A DNA stretch of 64,000 nt, taken from the NCBI GenBank assembly GCA_905215405.1, contig CAJMQE010000002.1, positions 39,833 to 103,832 of the forward strand. The letters are read 5' to 3'. This document shows positions 42,565 through 51,694 of this stretch, piece after piece. Within the stretch, counting starts at the first letter, position 1. The number at the start of each line of letters is the position of its first letter. Both the position numbers and the translations under genes were made by a program. Below the pieces are notes generated by a model that worked only from the letters and a program-made list of their open reading frames with translations, did not search any database and was not told the DNA's origin. This DNA comes from an uncultured bacterium. GTDB lineage: Bacteria; Bacillota; Clostridia; Lachnospirales; Lachnospiraceae.

Positions 42565-42666
42565 AAAAAACAGGCTGCTTATGTAATTTTTTCCATCATA
42601 GATACATTTTCAGAGTTTGTTCCTCCTGACAACTGTGATGGTTTCATTTAACATAAGTAACCTGTT
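42565..42666 (-). terminator. Large structured terminator-like element between alaX and the ABC operon
   Basis: On the minus strand AACAGGTTACTTATGT (starting 42666) pairs with ACATAAGCAGCCTGTTTTTT (ending 42565), with three mismatches and a T6 run. The 60-70-nt interior contains a CCATCA/TGATGG stem and an AGGAGG sequence. A diverged direct copy of the left arm lies at about 42702-42738. The rest of the 380-bp gap holds no gene. Confidence 0.55.
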
Positions 42667-42760
42667 ATTGTTGAAAATCCCATAAAAAAAGACCTGTTCT
42701 TAGAGATTTCATTTTTATATAAGTAGCTTGTTGTTCTCACCCATATGGAAAGTTCACTCC

Positions 42761-43912
42761 CTATGCGAACATTTTTTTAATTTCTTCCTGTGCAGCCTGA
42801 AGCTGTCCCTGAATCATAGCCTGGCTTCCGCCACCTCTTGCATTGAACTTCTCTTTTAATTGGTTTCCAAGTTCTCTTGCATCCAGCTTGCTGCTTCCAA
42901 TAATATACCGATAGCCATCTGCATCATTTCCACTAAAGACACCACAGAATCCATCATACTTTTCAGTCAGACTATTTACTGCATTTCGCATAACAGCGGC
43001 ATCGATCTCTGTATCAAAAAGACAGACATTTGTCAGATCATCTGGCAACTGACTGAGCTTATCATTCATAGCTGCCTCCTTTAACTGACCCATTTCCTGC
43101 TTCATGACACCCATATCCTTCTGCAGTTTTTCAACCGCCTCGACAATGGTATCTGCCTTGGCTGAAAGATCTGTTGAAATCTTCGCAACCATGTTCTGCT
43201 TGCTTCTGAAGTCTTCCAATGCTCTCTTACCACAAAGAATGCTGATTCTGACTCCGCCTTTATATTTCTGCCATGCTACAACTTTAAGAATACCAATTTC
43301 ACCTGTCAGTGCAACATGTGGAGCACAGCAGGCACATACATCATATCCTTCGATCTTAACGATTCTGACCTGACCTTTTATTTCGATCTTGCTTCTGTAA
43401 TCAAGCGTCTTCAATTCTTCCTTTGTCGGATAGAGAATACTGATCTTCCTATTCTCATAAATTGCCTGATTCGTTTCCATCTCCACATCATCTATATCCT
43501 GCTGTGTCATTGGGCCATTCAGATCCAGTGTCACGACATCACTTCCCATATGAAAGCCGACGTTGTCATAGCCAAATTTTCTGTGAATGATTCCCGAAAG
43601 AATATGTTCTCCTGAATGCTGCTGCATATTGGAAAAACGAAGTTCCCAATCGATTTTCCCGCTGACTGTACTGCCAACTGCAATTGGTTTTAAGACTGTA
43701 TGATATACAATGTCATTCTTTACCTGTACATCCTGCACCTGTTGTTCATCCAGCGTTCCCCTGTCGGCACCCTGTCCACCACCTTCTGGGAAAAATGCAG
43801 TCTGATCAAGTACGACCTCATAATGATCCTCTTTTTTAGAACACTCCAGCACTTCCGCACTAAACTCTTTTTTATATGCATCATTTTCGTATAGTTTTAC
43901 TGTATTTTTCAA
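42761..43912 (-). CDS. alaX: Alanyl-tRNA editing protein AlaX (long form)
   Basis: AlaX hydrolyses mischarged Ser- or Gly-tRNA(Ala). The 383-residue protein has an N-terminal glycine-rich domain (FFPEGGGQGADRGTL), the editing domain with zinc ligands QQHSGEHIL (HxxxH) and CACCAPH (CxxxH), a coiled coil (about 240-290) and a C-terminal DHHA1 domain with NARGGGSQAMIQG. This is the AlaRS architecture without the aminoacylation domain. Translation starts at TTG with AAAGGAGACAAAAA upstream. Confidence 0.93.
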   Translation of the reverse strand: MKNTVKLYENDAYKKEFSAEVLECSKKEDHYEVVLDQTAFFPEGGGQGADRGTLDEQQVQDVQVKNDIVYHTVLKPIAVGSTVSGKIDWELRFSNMQQHSGEHILSGIIHRKFGYDNVGFHMGSDVVTLDLNGPMTQQDIDDVEMETNQAIYENRKISILYPTKEELKTLDYRSKIEIKGQVRIVKIEGYDVCACCAPHVALTGEIGILKVVAWQKYKGGVRISILCGKRALEDFRSKQNMVAKISTDLSAKADTIVEAVEKLQKDMGVMKQEMGQLKEAAMNDKLSQLPDDLTNVCLFDTEIDAAVMRNAVNSLTEKYDGFCGVFSGNDADGYRYIIGSSKLDARELGNQLKEKFNARGGGSQAMIQGQLQAAQEEIKKMFA

Positions 43913-43975
43913 TTTTTGTCTCCTTTTTATATGCTTATAAAATCTGATAGATTTCTTATTTATAAATTTGAAATA

Positions 43976-44031
43976 TCTATTCTACATGTCTATTCTACAT
44001 GTCTATTCTGCATTATCTACTCTGCATTATT
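43976..44031. repeat. Short 13-bp direct repeats
   Basis: TCTATTCTACATG occurs at 43976 and 43989, followed by the related TCTATTCTGCAT and TCTACTCTGCAT. They lie in the 390-bp gap upstream of alaX, which otherwise holds no gene. Confidence 0.7.
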
Positions 44032-44185
44032 TACACTGTTAGATCGTCTATGTATTATGCACTCCGTACTCATCATAGCATATCCCAGTGTGTTTGTTAA
44101 TGTCGTTTTCCCCTCTTCTAGCCGGTTTCCATGCTTTTTACACTGCGTATGTTTCAACCATTTTTGAAATAGTTTATAAAATTAA

Positions 44186-44242
44186 GAAAAGGCCTTTCTT
44201 ATAAGAACTTATGAAAGTATAAGTTCTAAAGAAAAGCCTTTC
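44186..44242 (-). terminator. Long hairpin terminator of the cation antiporter gene
   Basis: GAAAAGGC/GCCTTTTC-like arms and an inner AGAACTTAT/ATAAGTTCT stem make a hairpin of more than 20 bp that ends with CCTTTTCTT on the minus strand, about 60 bp after the stop codon. Confidence 0.75.
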
Positions 44243-44303
44243 AAGCTCTTATTCTTTCCTATTAGAAAGAATCATTTTCTATCGTTTAAATGTACACACA
44301 CTT

Positions 44304-45311
44304 CTATCGAATACAAACATATACCATGTATCCAATATAAAGAAGGAAAATAATACAACCTTCGATTCTGTTCACATTCTTCTTTGTAAATGCACAGACA
44401 TACATAAATGCACTTGTAATTGCAAGGAAGATCAGGTCATATACATTTGCCATAGTTACGCCGACTGGATTACACAATGCGGACAGTGCCAGTACAAAAA
44501 GGATATTGAAAATACAGGATCCCATGATATTACCAAGTGCGAGATCATTTTCCCCTTTCTTCATGGCTACAAGAGAAGTTACCAGTTCAGGCAGTGAAGT
44601 ACCTGCTGCAACAATTGTCAGACCGATCAGTGTCTGGCTCAGTCCAAAAGATGCAGCTATTTCAGATGCACTGTCTACGACCATATCTCCACCAAACATA
44701 ATGGCAACTGCGCCACCTACAATATAAAGAAGGCTCATTGGAACACTGAGTACTTTAATCTCACCATCCATTTCTTCGTCTTCTTTCGCAAGATCTGCTT
44801 TCTTTCTGTCTTTCAGTGTAAATTTCACAAGAATGAACATATAGATTGCAAAAATGACCATCAGGATCACACCATCAATTCGGCTAACTTTACCTACCAG
44901 TTCTGAACCGGAAAATGTAATCTTTTCTGCGAATCCACTGCCAAATACTGTATCCAGGCACATGAGCAGCAAGATCACTCCAGATCCAATTGCAAATGGA
45001 AAATCTCTTTTCAATGTTGCATGATCAACTTTCATCCCCTGAATGATTGCACAGATTCCGCCTATGACCAGCAGATTGAACAGATTGGATCCGATGACAT
45101 TGCTGACTGCAATTTCGTTATTGCCTGCAATTCCTGCCGAAACACTGACTGCCAGTTCCGGCGCACTTGTTCCCATTGCAACAATTGTTAGACCAATAAT
45201 AATGGATGGAATTCTCAAAAGTTTTGCAACTGAGGAACTTCCTTCTACAAAGAAATCGGCACCTTTGATCAGCAGTACAAAACCGATTAATAATAATACA
45301 TACTTTAACAT
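44304..45311 (-). CDS. Calcium/sodium (CaCA-family) antiporter, riboswitch-controlled
   Basis: The 335-residue protein has ten helices in two inverted repeats, each with the CaCA alpha-repeat: AMGTSAPELAVSVSAG with SNVIGSNLFNLL, and AAGTSLPELVTSLVAM with GNIMGSCIFNIL. The charged central loop (RKKADLAKEDEEMDGE) is cytoplasmic. Family members exchange Ca2+ for Na+ or H+. Because its leader holds a yybP-ykoY riboswitch, Mn2+ export or Mn2+/Ca2+ homeostasis is a likely role. AAAAAGGAG precedes the ATG. Confidence 0.92.
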   Translation of the reverse strand: MLKYVLLLIGFVLLIKGADFFVEGSSSVAKLLRIPSIIIGLTIVAMGTSAPELAVSVSAGIAGNNEIAVSNVIGSNLFNLLVIGGICAIIQGMKVDHATLKRDFPFAIGSGVILLLMCLDTVFGSGFAEKITFSGSELVGKVSRIDGVILMVIFAIYMFILVKFTLKDRKKADLAKEDEEMDGEIKVLSVPMSLLYIVGGAVAIMFGGDMVVDSASEIAASFGLSQTLIGLTIVAAGTSLPELVTSLVAMKKGENDLALGNIMGSCIFNILFVLALSALCNPVGVTMANVYDLIFLAITSAFMYVCAFTKKNVNRIEGCIIFLLYIGYMVYVCIR

Positions 45312-45373
45312 CTTTTTCTCCTTTTTTCGTTTGTTCGTTTCCTTAGATTATGATTGCCTACCAGCATTTTCAT

Positions 45374-45438
45374 GCAAAAAAATAAGAAGCCTCTTCTTTC
45401 ATTGCATCAAAATAACGCAATAAAAGTCTTGCTTCTTC
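45374..45438 (-). terminator. Expression-platform terminator of the riboswitch
   Basis: On the minus strand GAAGAAGC (part of the aptamer 3' strand) can pair with GCTTCTT just before a T7 run, around an inner ATTGC/GCAAT stem. This is mutually exclusive with closure of aptamer helix P1, so ligand binding should relieve termination. Confidence 0.75.
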
Positions 45439-45553
45439 GTAAACGATACGGACGACCCAGCCGGTCTTACCAGCTAAATCTGTCGTGATGACGACATCGC
45501 ATAATATGTTGCCCACAAAACTGGGTCAGAACATACAAGCTACTCCCTTTTAT
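45421..45553 (-). promoter_or_regulatory. yybP-ykoY (Mn2+) riboswitch
   Basis: The minus strand opens with AAAAGGGAGTAGC and closes with GAAGAAGCAAGACTTTT, the two conserved ends of the yybP-ykoY aptamer; AAAAG and CTTTT form P1. The interior holds GTCGTCATCACGACAG and GACCGGCTGGGTCGTCCG, matching the second docking arm. These aptamers bind Mn2+ and turn on exporters. It lies 110 bp upstream of the antiporter ATG on the same strand. Confidence 0.87.
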
Positions 45554-45671
45554 CCTAAAGAAGATTATATTAAAATCCTGCGCTCCTGTCAATGATTAAT
45601 CATCTATATACTTCACATTTTGTCTATCTTTTATGCATATACTACATCAAGACGTAATCACTGGAGGTATC

Positions 45672-47108
45672 ATGTTACTTAAACTCACTTCCGTCCTTGA
45701 AGCACTCAATACCGTTGTAAACAGCTTTGTCTGGGGACCTGTCATGCTTTCGGTCTTTCTATTTACCGGACTGCTCTTTTCCGTCCGCTCAGGCTTTTTT
45801 CAGATCCGCTGTTTTCGAAAATGGATGTCCTCTACCATTATTGCGACCCTGACCAAAAAGACAGAAAAAAACAGTCATGATAAACATGCAATTACCCCAT
45901 TTCAGTCCCTGTGTACAGCCCTGGCCGCCACCATTGGTACCGGAAACATCACCGGTGTTGCAACCGCTCTTGTATGCGGTGGTCCGGGTGCGATCTTCTG
46001 GATGTGGATTTCTGCTCTGCTTGGCATGATGACGATCTACGCGGAAATCAGTCTCGGCCTGAAGTACCGATTTAAAAATAAACTTGGGGAGTGGGTCGGA
46101 GGACCAATGTTTTACATTGAGCGCGGGCTTGGTATTCGCTGGCTTGCCATAATGTTTGCAATCTGCTGTACACTGGCTTCCTTTGGAATGGGCAATATGG
46201 CGCAGGCGAACTCAATTGCTGTCGCACTTGACAGTTCTTTCTCCCTGCATCCTCTGTATGGTGGCATCCTGATTGCTATTCTGTGTGGTGTTGTTACATT
46301 TGGTGGCATCCGTCGAATTGCTACATTTACAGAAAAGCTGGTCCCATTCATGGCCATTCTCTACATAGCTGGCAGCCTCATCATTATTTTTTCCCATTTT
46401 ACGACTATCCCCTATTCATTTGCTTTAATCGTAAAAGAAGCCTTTAATACCAAAGCTGCCGCTGGCGGTGTTGTCGGATACGGCATCATGCAGGCTATGA
46501 AAAAAGGTATTTCCCGTGGTGTATTTTCTAATGAAGCCGGTTTGGGAAGTTCTGTCATGATTCACATTTCTTCAGATACAAAAAGTGCTCATGCACAGGG
46601 TATGTGGGGAATCTTTGAGGTTTTTACCGATACGCTTGTCATGTGTACCCTGACTGCACTTGCAATCATGACTTCCGGTGCCTATGACTTCAACCTTTAT
46701 AGTGCTGCCTATGCAAATGCATCTGTGAATCCGCTTTTTTCTACCCTGCCAAATGGTGTCACTTTGACGATCAATGCTTTCTCCAGCGTATTTGGACGAT
46801 TCGGAGGAACCTTTATCTCTATTTCTGTTGTGCTATTTGCATTCTCCACACTGGTCGGCTGGTCCTTGTTCGGCGAACGCTCTGTCCAGTACCTGCTTGG
46901 ACAAAAGGCCGTTCCCGTATATAAACTTATTTTTATTCTACTGATCATTCCTGGATCCTGCCTTGGGCTGAATCTTGTCTGGGACATTTCGGATACGCTC
47001 AATGGTCTGATGGCAATTCCAAACCTGATCGCACTGCTTCTGCTTTCCCGTGAGATCACAATGCCTTCCAGAAAGAATCTTCCCGCATTGGAAAGGGAAA
47101 GCACTTGA
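45672..47108 (+). CDS. Sodium:alanine symporter (AGCS family)
   Basis: The 478-residue protein has about 11-12 helices and AGCS signatures: ALAATIGTGNITGVATAL, GGPGAIFWMWISALLGM, GPMFYIERGLG and RGVFSNEAGLGSS. It would import alanine or glycine with Na+. The start at 45672 has TGGAGG 5 bp upstream; 13 further codons are open. The gene is monocistronic, transcribed divergently from the riboswitch-antiporter unit, and converges on luxS. Confidence 0.92.
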   Translation: MLLKLTSVLEALNTVVNSFVWGPVMLSVFLFTGLLFSVRSGFFQIRCFRKWMSSTIIATLTKKTEKNSHDKHAITPFQSLCTALAATIGTGNITGVATALVCGGPGAIFWMWISALLGMMTIYAEISLGLKYRFKNKLGEWVGGPMFYIERGLGIRWLAIMFAICCTLASFGMGNMAQANSIAVALDSSFSLHPLYGGILIAILCGVVTFGGIRRIATFTEKLVPFMAILYIAGSLIIIFSHFTTIPYSFALIVKEAFNTKAAAGGVVGYGIMQAMKKGISRGVFSNEAGLGSSVMIHISSDTKSAHAQGMWGIFEVFTDTLVMCTLTALAIMTSGAYDFNLYSAAYANASVNPLFSTLPNGVTLTINAFSSVFGRFGGTFISISVVLFAFSTLVGWSLFGERSVQYLLGQKAVPVYKLIFILLIIPGSCLGLNLVWDISDTLNGLMAIPNLIALLLLSREITMPSRKNLPALEREST

Positions 47109-47177
47109 CACCATCGACTTTTCTTCACTTTTACCTGTAAAATCAAGCCGTTCTTGATGTTCTGCATTCTATGATGC

Positions 47178-47224
47178 AAAAAGCCCTGTCATATTCTGTC
47201 TTTGACACAGAGCATGGCAGGGCT
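47178..47224 (-). terminator. Terminator of luxS
   Basis: AGCCCTGTCAT pairs with ATGGCAGGGCT around a CTGT/ACAG inner stem; a T5 run follows on the minus strand, 15 bp after the luxS stop. Confidence 0.8.
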
Positions 47225-47240
47225 GACTTATTCTTTTCTC

Positions 47241-47720
47241 TTATTCAGGGTAAACCAGTCTTTCTTTCACTGGATTATCTAAAACTTCAGTCTTATATTT
47301 TCTCATATAGATTTTTGCAAGATTCAGATTGTTATCCAGATAGTTACCACAGTCTCTTGGAGAATAGCCTGGGATCTCACCTTCATAGTTCAGTACAAAA
47401 TCAGCCATTTCTCTAAGTACACCAATAATATCTTCTGATTTTAAATCTCCTGCAAAGATCACATAAAAACCAGTTCTGCATCCCATTGGTCCAAAATAGA
47501 TTGTCTTCTTGCTCCATTCTTCATGGTTTCTAAGAAATGTTGCACCAAGGTGCTCAATTGTATGAATACCAGGATTGTCCATAGGTGCTTCGTCATTAGG
47601 TTTTGTAAAACGAAGGTCAAATGTAGTCAGGACCTCTTCGTTTAAATAATCTTTTCTGGATACATAGATTCCTGGATACAGATTTAAATGATTTACTGTA
47701 AAACTTGCAATTTTATTCAT
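47241..47720 (-). CDS. luxS: S-ribosylhomocysteine lyase
   Basis: LuxS splits S-ribosylhomocysteine into homocysteine and the autoinducer-2 precursor DPD. The 159-residue enzyme has the metal ligands HTIEH (about residues 53-57) and a cysteine near 124 (SPRDCGNYLDNNL), plus the catalytic Cys in GPMGCRTGFY. AAAGGGAAT precedes the ATG. No pfs or methionine genes are adjacent. Confidence 0.96.
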   Translation of the reverse strand: MNKIASFTVNHLNLYPGIYVSRKDYLNEEVLTTFDLRFTKPNDEAPMDNPGIHTIEHLGATFLRNHEEWSKKTIYFGPMGCRTGFYVIFAGDLKSEDIIGVLREMADFVLNYEGEIPGYSPRDCGNYLDNNLNLAKIYMRKYKTEVLDNPVKERLVYPE

Positions 47721-47972
47721 ATTTATTCCCTTTTACGCAAAATGCGCCTTTCTATTGTTTTTACTTTGTTCCTTTTAGATAAACCAGGTACCAGTATATG
47801 TCTAGCATGGTCATCTGTTAGATCTCAGATTCATTATACCGCTATTATAGCATAGTTTATCAGACAGTCCTACGAATTTTTCATTTATATTTCTCCACTG
47901 CGAACTCGTTGTTTTGTCTGTTACGTTACATTTTAATTTGCCTTTGTGTTGTTACAGCAACTGTAGACCATC

Positions 47973-48473
47973 CTACATACTGATCAGATCTGCTGTCTTT
48001 GCCTCTACATACGGAATCAGCACATTTGGATCAATAATAATCTGCGCTCCACGGATGCCCGCACTGATTGCGATCGTATCATACAGAATACAGGTCTCAT
48101 CAATAAATGTGGGAAATTTCTTTTTCATTCCAATTGGAGAACATCCACCACGGATATACCCTGTTATTCCAAGCAGATCTCTAACATGGATCATTTCCAC
48201 TTTCTTATCTCCGACCGCTTTTGCAACTTTTTTCAAATCCAGTTCCTCGGCAACCGGGATACAACATACGACATACCCAAGTCTTTCTCCTTTCAGCACC
48301 AGTGTCTTAAATACCTGCTCCACCGGCTGACCAAGCTGGGATGCCACATGAACTCCTGACAGATCGTTTTCATCTACTTCGTATTCCATTGTAGTATATG
48401 CAATTTTATCTCGATCCAGCAGACGCATTGCATTGGTCTTGATCTCTTTATCGTCTTTTTTATTTTTTCCCAT
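47973..48473 (-). CDS. ybaK: Cys-tRNA(Pro)/Cys-tRNA(Cys) deacylase YbaK
   Basis: YbaK/EbsC removes cysteine wrongly attached to tRNA(Pro). The 166-residue protein shows the family pattern FKTLVLKGERLGYVVCCIP, DLKKVAKAVGDKKVEM and YIRGGCSPIGMKKKFPTFID. The ATG at 48473 follows GAGGAAAGACAAT; a TTG 15 bases upstream overlaps that ribosome binding site. Together with alaX it gives this window two trans-editing factors. Confidence 0.93.
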   Translation of the reverse strand: MGKNKKDDKEIKTNAMRLLDRDKIAYTTMEYEVDENDLSGVHVASQLGQPVEQVFKTLVLKGERLGYVVCCIPVAEELDLKKVAKAVGDKKVEMIHVRDLLGITGYIRGGCSPIGMKKKFPTFIDETCILYDTIAISAGIRGAQIIIDPNVLIPYVEAKTADLISM

Positions 48474-48560
48474 ATTGTCTTTCCTCAATTCCTTCTATCC
48501 TGATAATGTCCTGTCAAATGTCTGGGGTTACCCAATATCCATAGTATTTTTGTAATGATA

Positions 48561-48818
48561 CTAAAATTCCCTCAAAATAAGTTCTGTGATGCCAGGATTA
48601 TTCCCTCCGGTCACACGCACCACCTTCTGATTTCTGCAATAGCCGAACTCTTCCGTCAACATTCTTTTCAGACTCGTTCCTCCATGATACCCATGAATGA
48701 CTCTGATCCGGTAAACACCTGCTGTTGCCTCTGTAACCAGTTGTTCCACACATTTCTGTGCTTCCAGCGCTGTTTTTCCATGTACATCTACCTCTACGAT
48801 TCCACCACTTATCTGCAT
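48561..48818 (-). CDS. Stand-alone Smr-domain protein
   Basis: The 85-residue protein is a single Smr (small MutS-related) domain: VEVDVHGKTALEAQKCVEQL, then IRVIHGYHGGTSLKRML and a terminal VVRVTGGNNPGITELIL. Such domains bind or nick nucleic acids. Here the first motif is DVHG and the loop HGYHGGTSL, both close to nuclease-competent forms. AGGAGGAG precedes the ATG. It follows glnN and precedes ybaK on the minus strand. Confidence 0.88.
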   Translation of the reverse strand: MQISGGIVEVDVHGKTALEAQKCVEQLVTEATAGVYRIRVIHGYHGGTSLKRMLTEEFGYCRNQKVVRVTGGNNPGITELILREF

Positions 48819-48923
48819 TTACTCCTCCTGCACAAATTCATTTTTCTTCTTTTGGAACCCTTCTTGTCAGGATCTTACTTTGTCCACTATTTTAACGCGA
48901 TTTGTCCTGTCTTTCAAGGTAGA

Positions 48924-48962
48924 AAAAGGAGTGTCGTATCATTTCCAGATACCACACTCCTC
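48924..48962 (-). terminator. Terminator of glnN
   Basis: GGAGTGTcGTATC and GATACcaCACTCC form the stem; a T5 run follows on the minus strand, 140 bp after the glnN stop. Confidence 0.85.
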
Positions 48963-49098
48963 TAATCAGCCCAATAGAGCGATGTTCAAAGTCTTAAACA
49001 CTCTCTATCTGCATTTCTATCTCATTTTCTATTGTACTCTGTCATCCATACTGTTTGAAACAGCATTTCAATCATATTCAGATTTTCAATTCTGGTAA

Positions 49099-51210
49099 TT
49101 AAACCTCGAACATTAAATCGCCGTATGATGGGAATGGCCAGTATTCTTTATCAACGATCATTTCAAGTCTGTCAGCTGGCTCTCTTAAAGCTAACATAGC
49201 TGGTTTTACAGTATCTCTGAAATATGTTGCCTGTGCTTTTGCATCATCAATGTCATTAGCTTTGGTATCTACATCGATCAATGCTGCATATGCTGTCTTC
49301 ATTGCTTTCAGATCAGCTGATACAGTATCAAGGATTTCTTTCTGAGCAGAAGCATCTGCACCAGCTTCAGAAACTGTAACTACTGAATTAGCAAGCTCTG
49401 TTGTATAAGAAATAACAGCTGGGATGATCTGTTTTCCGGCTATATCGATCATTGTCTTTGCTTCGATGTTGATTGCCTTTGCATAAGCTTCATATTTGAT
49501 TTCTACACGAGACTGAAGTTCAGCTTCTGTAAATACACCAAATTTTTCAAATAATGCAACTGCCTTTGGCTGAATAAGTGCAGGGATTGCATCAACCATA
49601 GATGTGATGTTTGGTAATCCTCTACGTTCTGCTTCTTCAACCCATGCATCTGAGTAACCATTTCCGTTGAATACGATTCTCTGATGGTCTGTAACAAGTT
49701 TTTTGATGATATCATGAATTGCAAGATCTTTATTATCTGCTTTTTCAACTTCATCAGCGATTTCGCAGAAAGCTTCTGCAACAATTGTATTTAATACAAC
49801 ATTTGCTGGAGCGATAGAATCAGATGAACCGACCATTCTGAATTCGAATTTATTGCCTGTGAAAGCAAATGGTGATGTTCTGTTTCTGTCTGTTGCATCT
49901 TTGTTCAGTTCAGGAAGTGCACTTGCGCCTGTATCAAGTTTACCTTTCTGGATACTGCTTGTTGCATCGCCAGTACTGATCAGCTGTGATAATACATCTT
50001 CAAGCTGTTCTCCAAGGAACATAGAAATGATAGCTGGAGGTGCTTCATTAGCTCCAAGTCTGTGATCGTTACCAACGCATGATGCAGATTCTCTTAACAG
50101 ATCAGCGTGTGTATCAACAGCTTTCATAATAGCAGCTAATACTAATAAGAACTGTCTGTTCTCATGAGGAGTCTTACCTGGTTCAAGAAGATTCATTCCT
50201 TCATCTGTAGTGATTGACCAGTTGTTATGTTTACCAGAACCATTAACACCTGCAAATGGTTTTTCATGAAGTAAACATGTTAAGTTATGACGGTATGCTA
50301 CTTTCTTTAATGTTTCCATCACTAACTGGTTATGATCAACAGCTGTATTGCACATTGCATAAATAGGAGCTAACTCATGCTGAGCTGGAGCTACTTCGTT
50401 ATGCTGTGTCTTTGAGCTGACACCGAGTTTCCATAATTCCTTGTTAGCATCTTTCATAAATGCTGCAATTCTTTCTCTGATTGCACCAAAGTAATGATCA
50501 TCTAATTCCTGACCCTTTGGAGGCATAGCACCAAAAAGTGTACGGCCAGAGAAGATCAGATCTTTTCTCTGTAAATATTTATCTCTGTCAACAATAAAGT
50601 ATTCCTGTTCTGGTCCAACAGATGGAGTTACTTTCTTAGCAGTTGTATTACCAAATAATCTTAAAATTCTTAATGCCTGTGTATTCAGGGCATCCATAGA
50701 ACGAAGAAGTGGTGTCTTCTGATCCAGGGCTTCGCCTGTATAAGAACAGAATGCAGTTGGAATACAAAGTGTTGCGCCAGCAGCATCTTTCTTAACGAAT
50801 GCTGGTGATGTACAATCCCATGCTGTATATCCTCTTGCTTCAAATGTTGCTCTCAATCCGCCTGAAGGGAATGATGATGCATCTGGCTCACCTTTAATCA
50901 GTTCTTTACCTGAGAACTCCATAAGAATTGATCCATCTGCCTTTGGAGCGGAAATAAATGAATCATGTTTTTCAGCTGTGATTCCTGTCAGTGGCTGGAA
51001 CCAGTGTGTATAATGTGTTGCACCTTTTTCGATTGCCCATGCTTTCATTGCATTTGCAACAACATCTGCATCACTAAGGCTAAGTTCCATATCGCCTTCC
51101 ATTACTTTTTTGAGGTTCTTGTAAACCTGCTTTGGCAGACGTTCTTTCATAACAGAGTCATTGAAAACATCTTCGCCAAAAATGTCAGCTACATTGAAAA
51201 TTTCACTCAT
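49099..51210 (-). CDS. glnN: Glutamine synthetase type III
   Basis: GSIII makes glutamine from glutamate and ammonia as a large dodecamer. The 703-residue length and the motifs GGLRATFEARGYTAWDCTSPAF, PSVGPEQEYFIVD, QHELAPIYA (metal-binding), KPFAGVNGSGKHNNWS and FEFRMVGSSDSIAP identify the type. The start at 51210 follows GAAAGGATGATT; eight further codons are open. The leader between promoter and start contains two hairpins, suggesting regulation. Asparagine genes asnA and asnS lie 5 kb away. Confidence 0.96.
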   Translation of the reverse strand: MSEIFNVADIFGEDVFNDSVMKERLPKQVYKNLKKVMEGDMELSLSDADVVANAMKAWAIEKGATHYTHWFQPLTGITAEKHDSFISAPKADGSILMEFSGKELIKGEPDASSFPSGGLRATFEARGYTAWDCTSPAFVKKDAAGATLCIPTAFCSYTGEALDQKTPLLRSMDALNTQALRILRLFGNTTAKKVTPSVGPEQEYFIVDRDKYLQRKDLIFSGRTLFGAMPPKGQELDDHYFGAIRERIAAFMKDANKELWKLGVSSKTQHNEVAPAQHELAPIYAMCNTAVDHNQLVMETLKKVAYRHNLTCLLHEKPFAGVNGSGKHNNWSITTDEGMNLLEPGKTPHENRQFLLVLAAIMKAVDTHADLLRESASCVGNDHRLGANEAPPAIISMFLGEQLEDVLSQLISTGDATSSIQKGKLDTGASALPELNKDATDRNRTSPFAFTGNKFEFRMVGSSDSIAPANVVLNTIVAEAFCEIADEVEKADNKDLAIHDIIKKLVTDHQRIVFNGNGYSDAWVEEAERRGLPNITSMVDAIPALIQPKAVALFEKFGVFTEAELQSRVEIKYEAYAKAINIEAKTMIDIAGKQIIPAVISYTTELANSVVTVSEAGADASAQKEILDTVSADLKAMKTAYAALIDVDTKANDIDDAKAQATYFRDTVKPAMLALREPADRLEMIVDKEYWPFPSYGDLMFEV

Positions 51211-51246
51211 AAATTTAATCATCCTTTCATGCAAAAAATATTTATA

Positions 51247-51311
51247 TGTAAGGACTGCAATCTGCCCGACTACAGCATTCGCGTCCTACACTCCCAGAAA
51301 CTATGTTTCTG
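51247..51311 (-). promoter_or_regulatory. Structured 5' leader of glnN
   Basis: Two hairpins lie between the predicted transcription start (about 51312) and the ribosome binding site: CAGAAAC-ATA-GTTTCTG (51311-51295) and a longer stem TGTAGGAC/GTCCTTACA (51290-51247) with a GC-rich branched interior. I do not recognise a known riboswitch class. Confidence 0.5.
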
Positions 51312-51318
51312 AAACAAT

Positions 51319-51345
51319 CTTATAGTATTAAAAACCATTTGTAAA
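51319..51345 (-). promoter_or_regulatory. Putative glnN promoter
   Basis: TTTACA (51345-51340) and TATAAG (51324-51319) on the minus strand, spacing 15 bp, end just before the leader hairpins. Somewhat short spacing lowers confidence. Confidence 0.45.
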
Positions 51346-51431
51346 ACAGTTCAAAGCCGGAAAAGCCTATTTAATTGTACTTTTTCAGAAAATTTGTGTA
51401 GTAAATTTCACGAAATTTCCTGGTATTATAT

Positions 51432-51466
51432 AAAAAAGGCGCCCTTTAATAAAAAGGAACGCCTTT
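51432..51466 (-). terminator. Terminator of the sortase gene
   Basis: AAAGGCG and CGCC-TTT arms with an inner CCTTT/AAAGG stem and a T6 run on the minus strand. It separates srtB from glnN; the remainder of the 480-bp gap holds no other gene. Confidence 0.75.
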
Positions 51467-51694
51467 GTCCTACAAAAGTTATATGCTATTCTTTTTTTTG
51501 AATTATTCTCTTTTATTAAAATAACGCAAACCTACTTAAATTGCAAGCACTTTTTAGCAGTATTTAATTTTCATAAGTAATATATGTGATTGCCTTATTT
51601 TTATTAAGTGTCAGACTTTTCACGTGTTTTATTCCCAGCTTAACACAACATGTCATTTTATCTTACATGTGCTATTTCTCTGCCTGTTTGTCTT

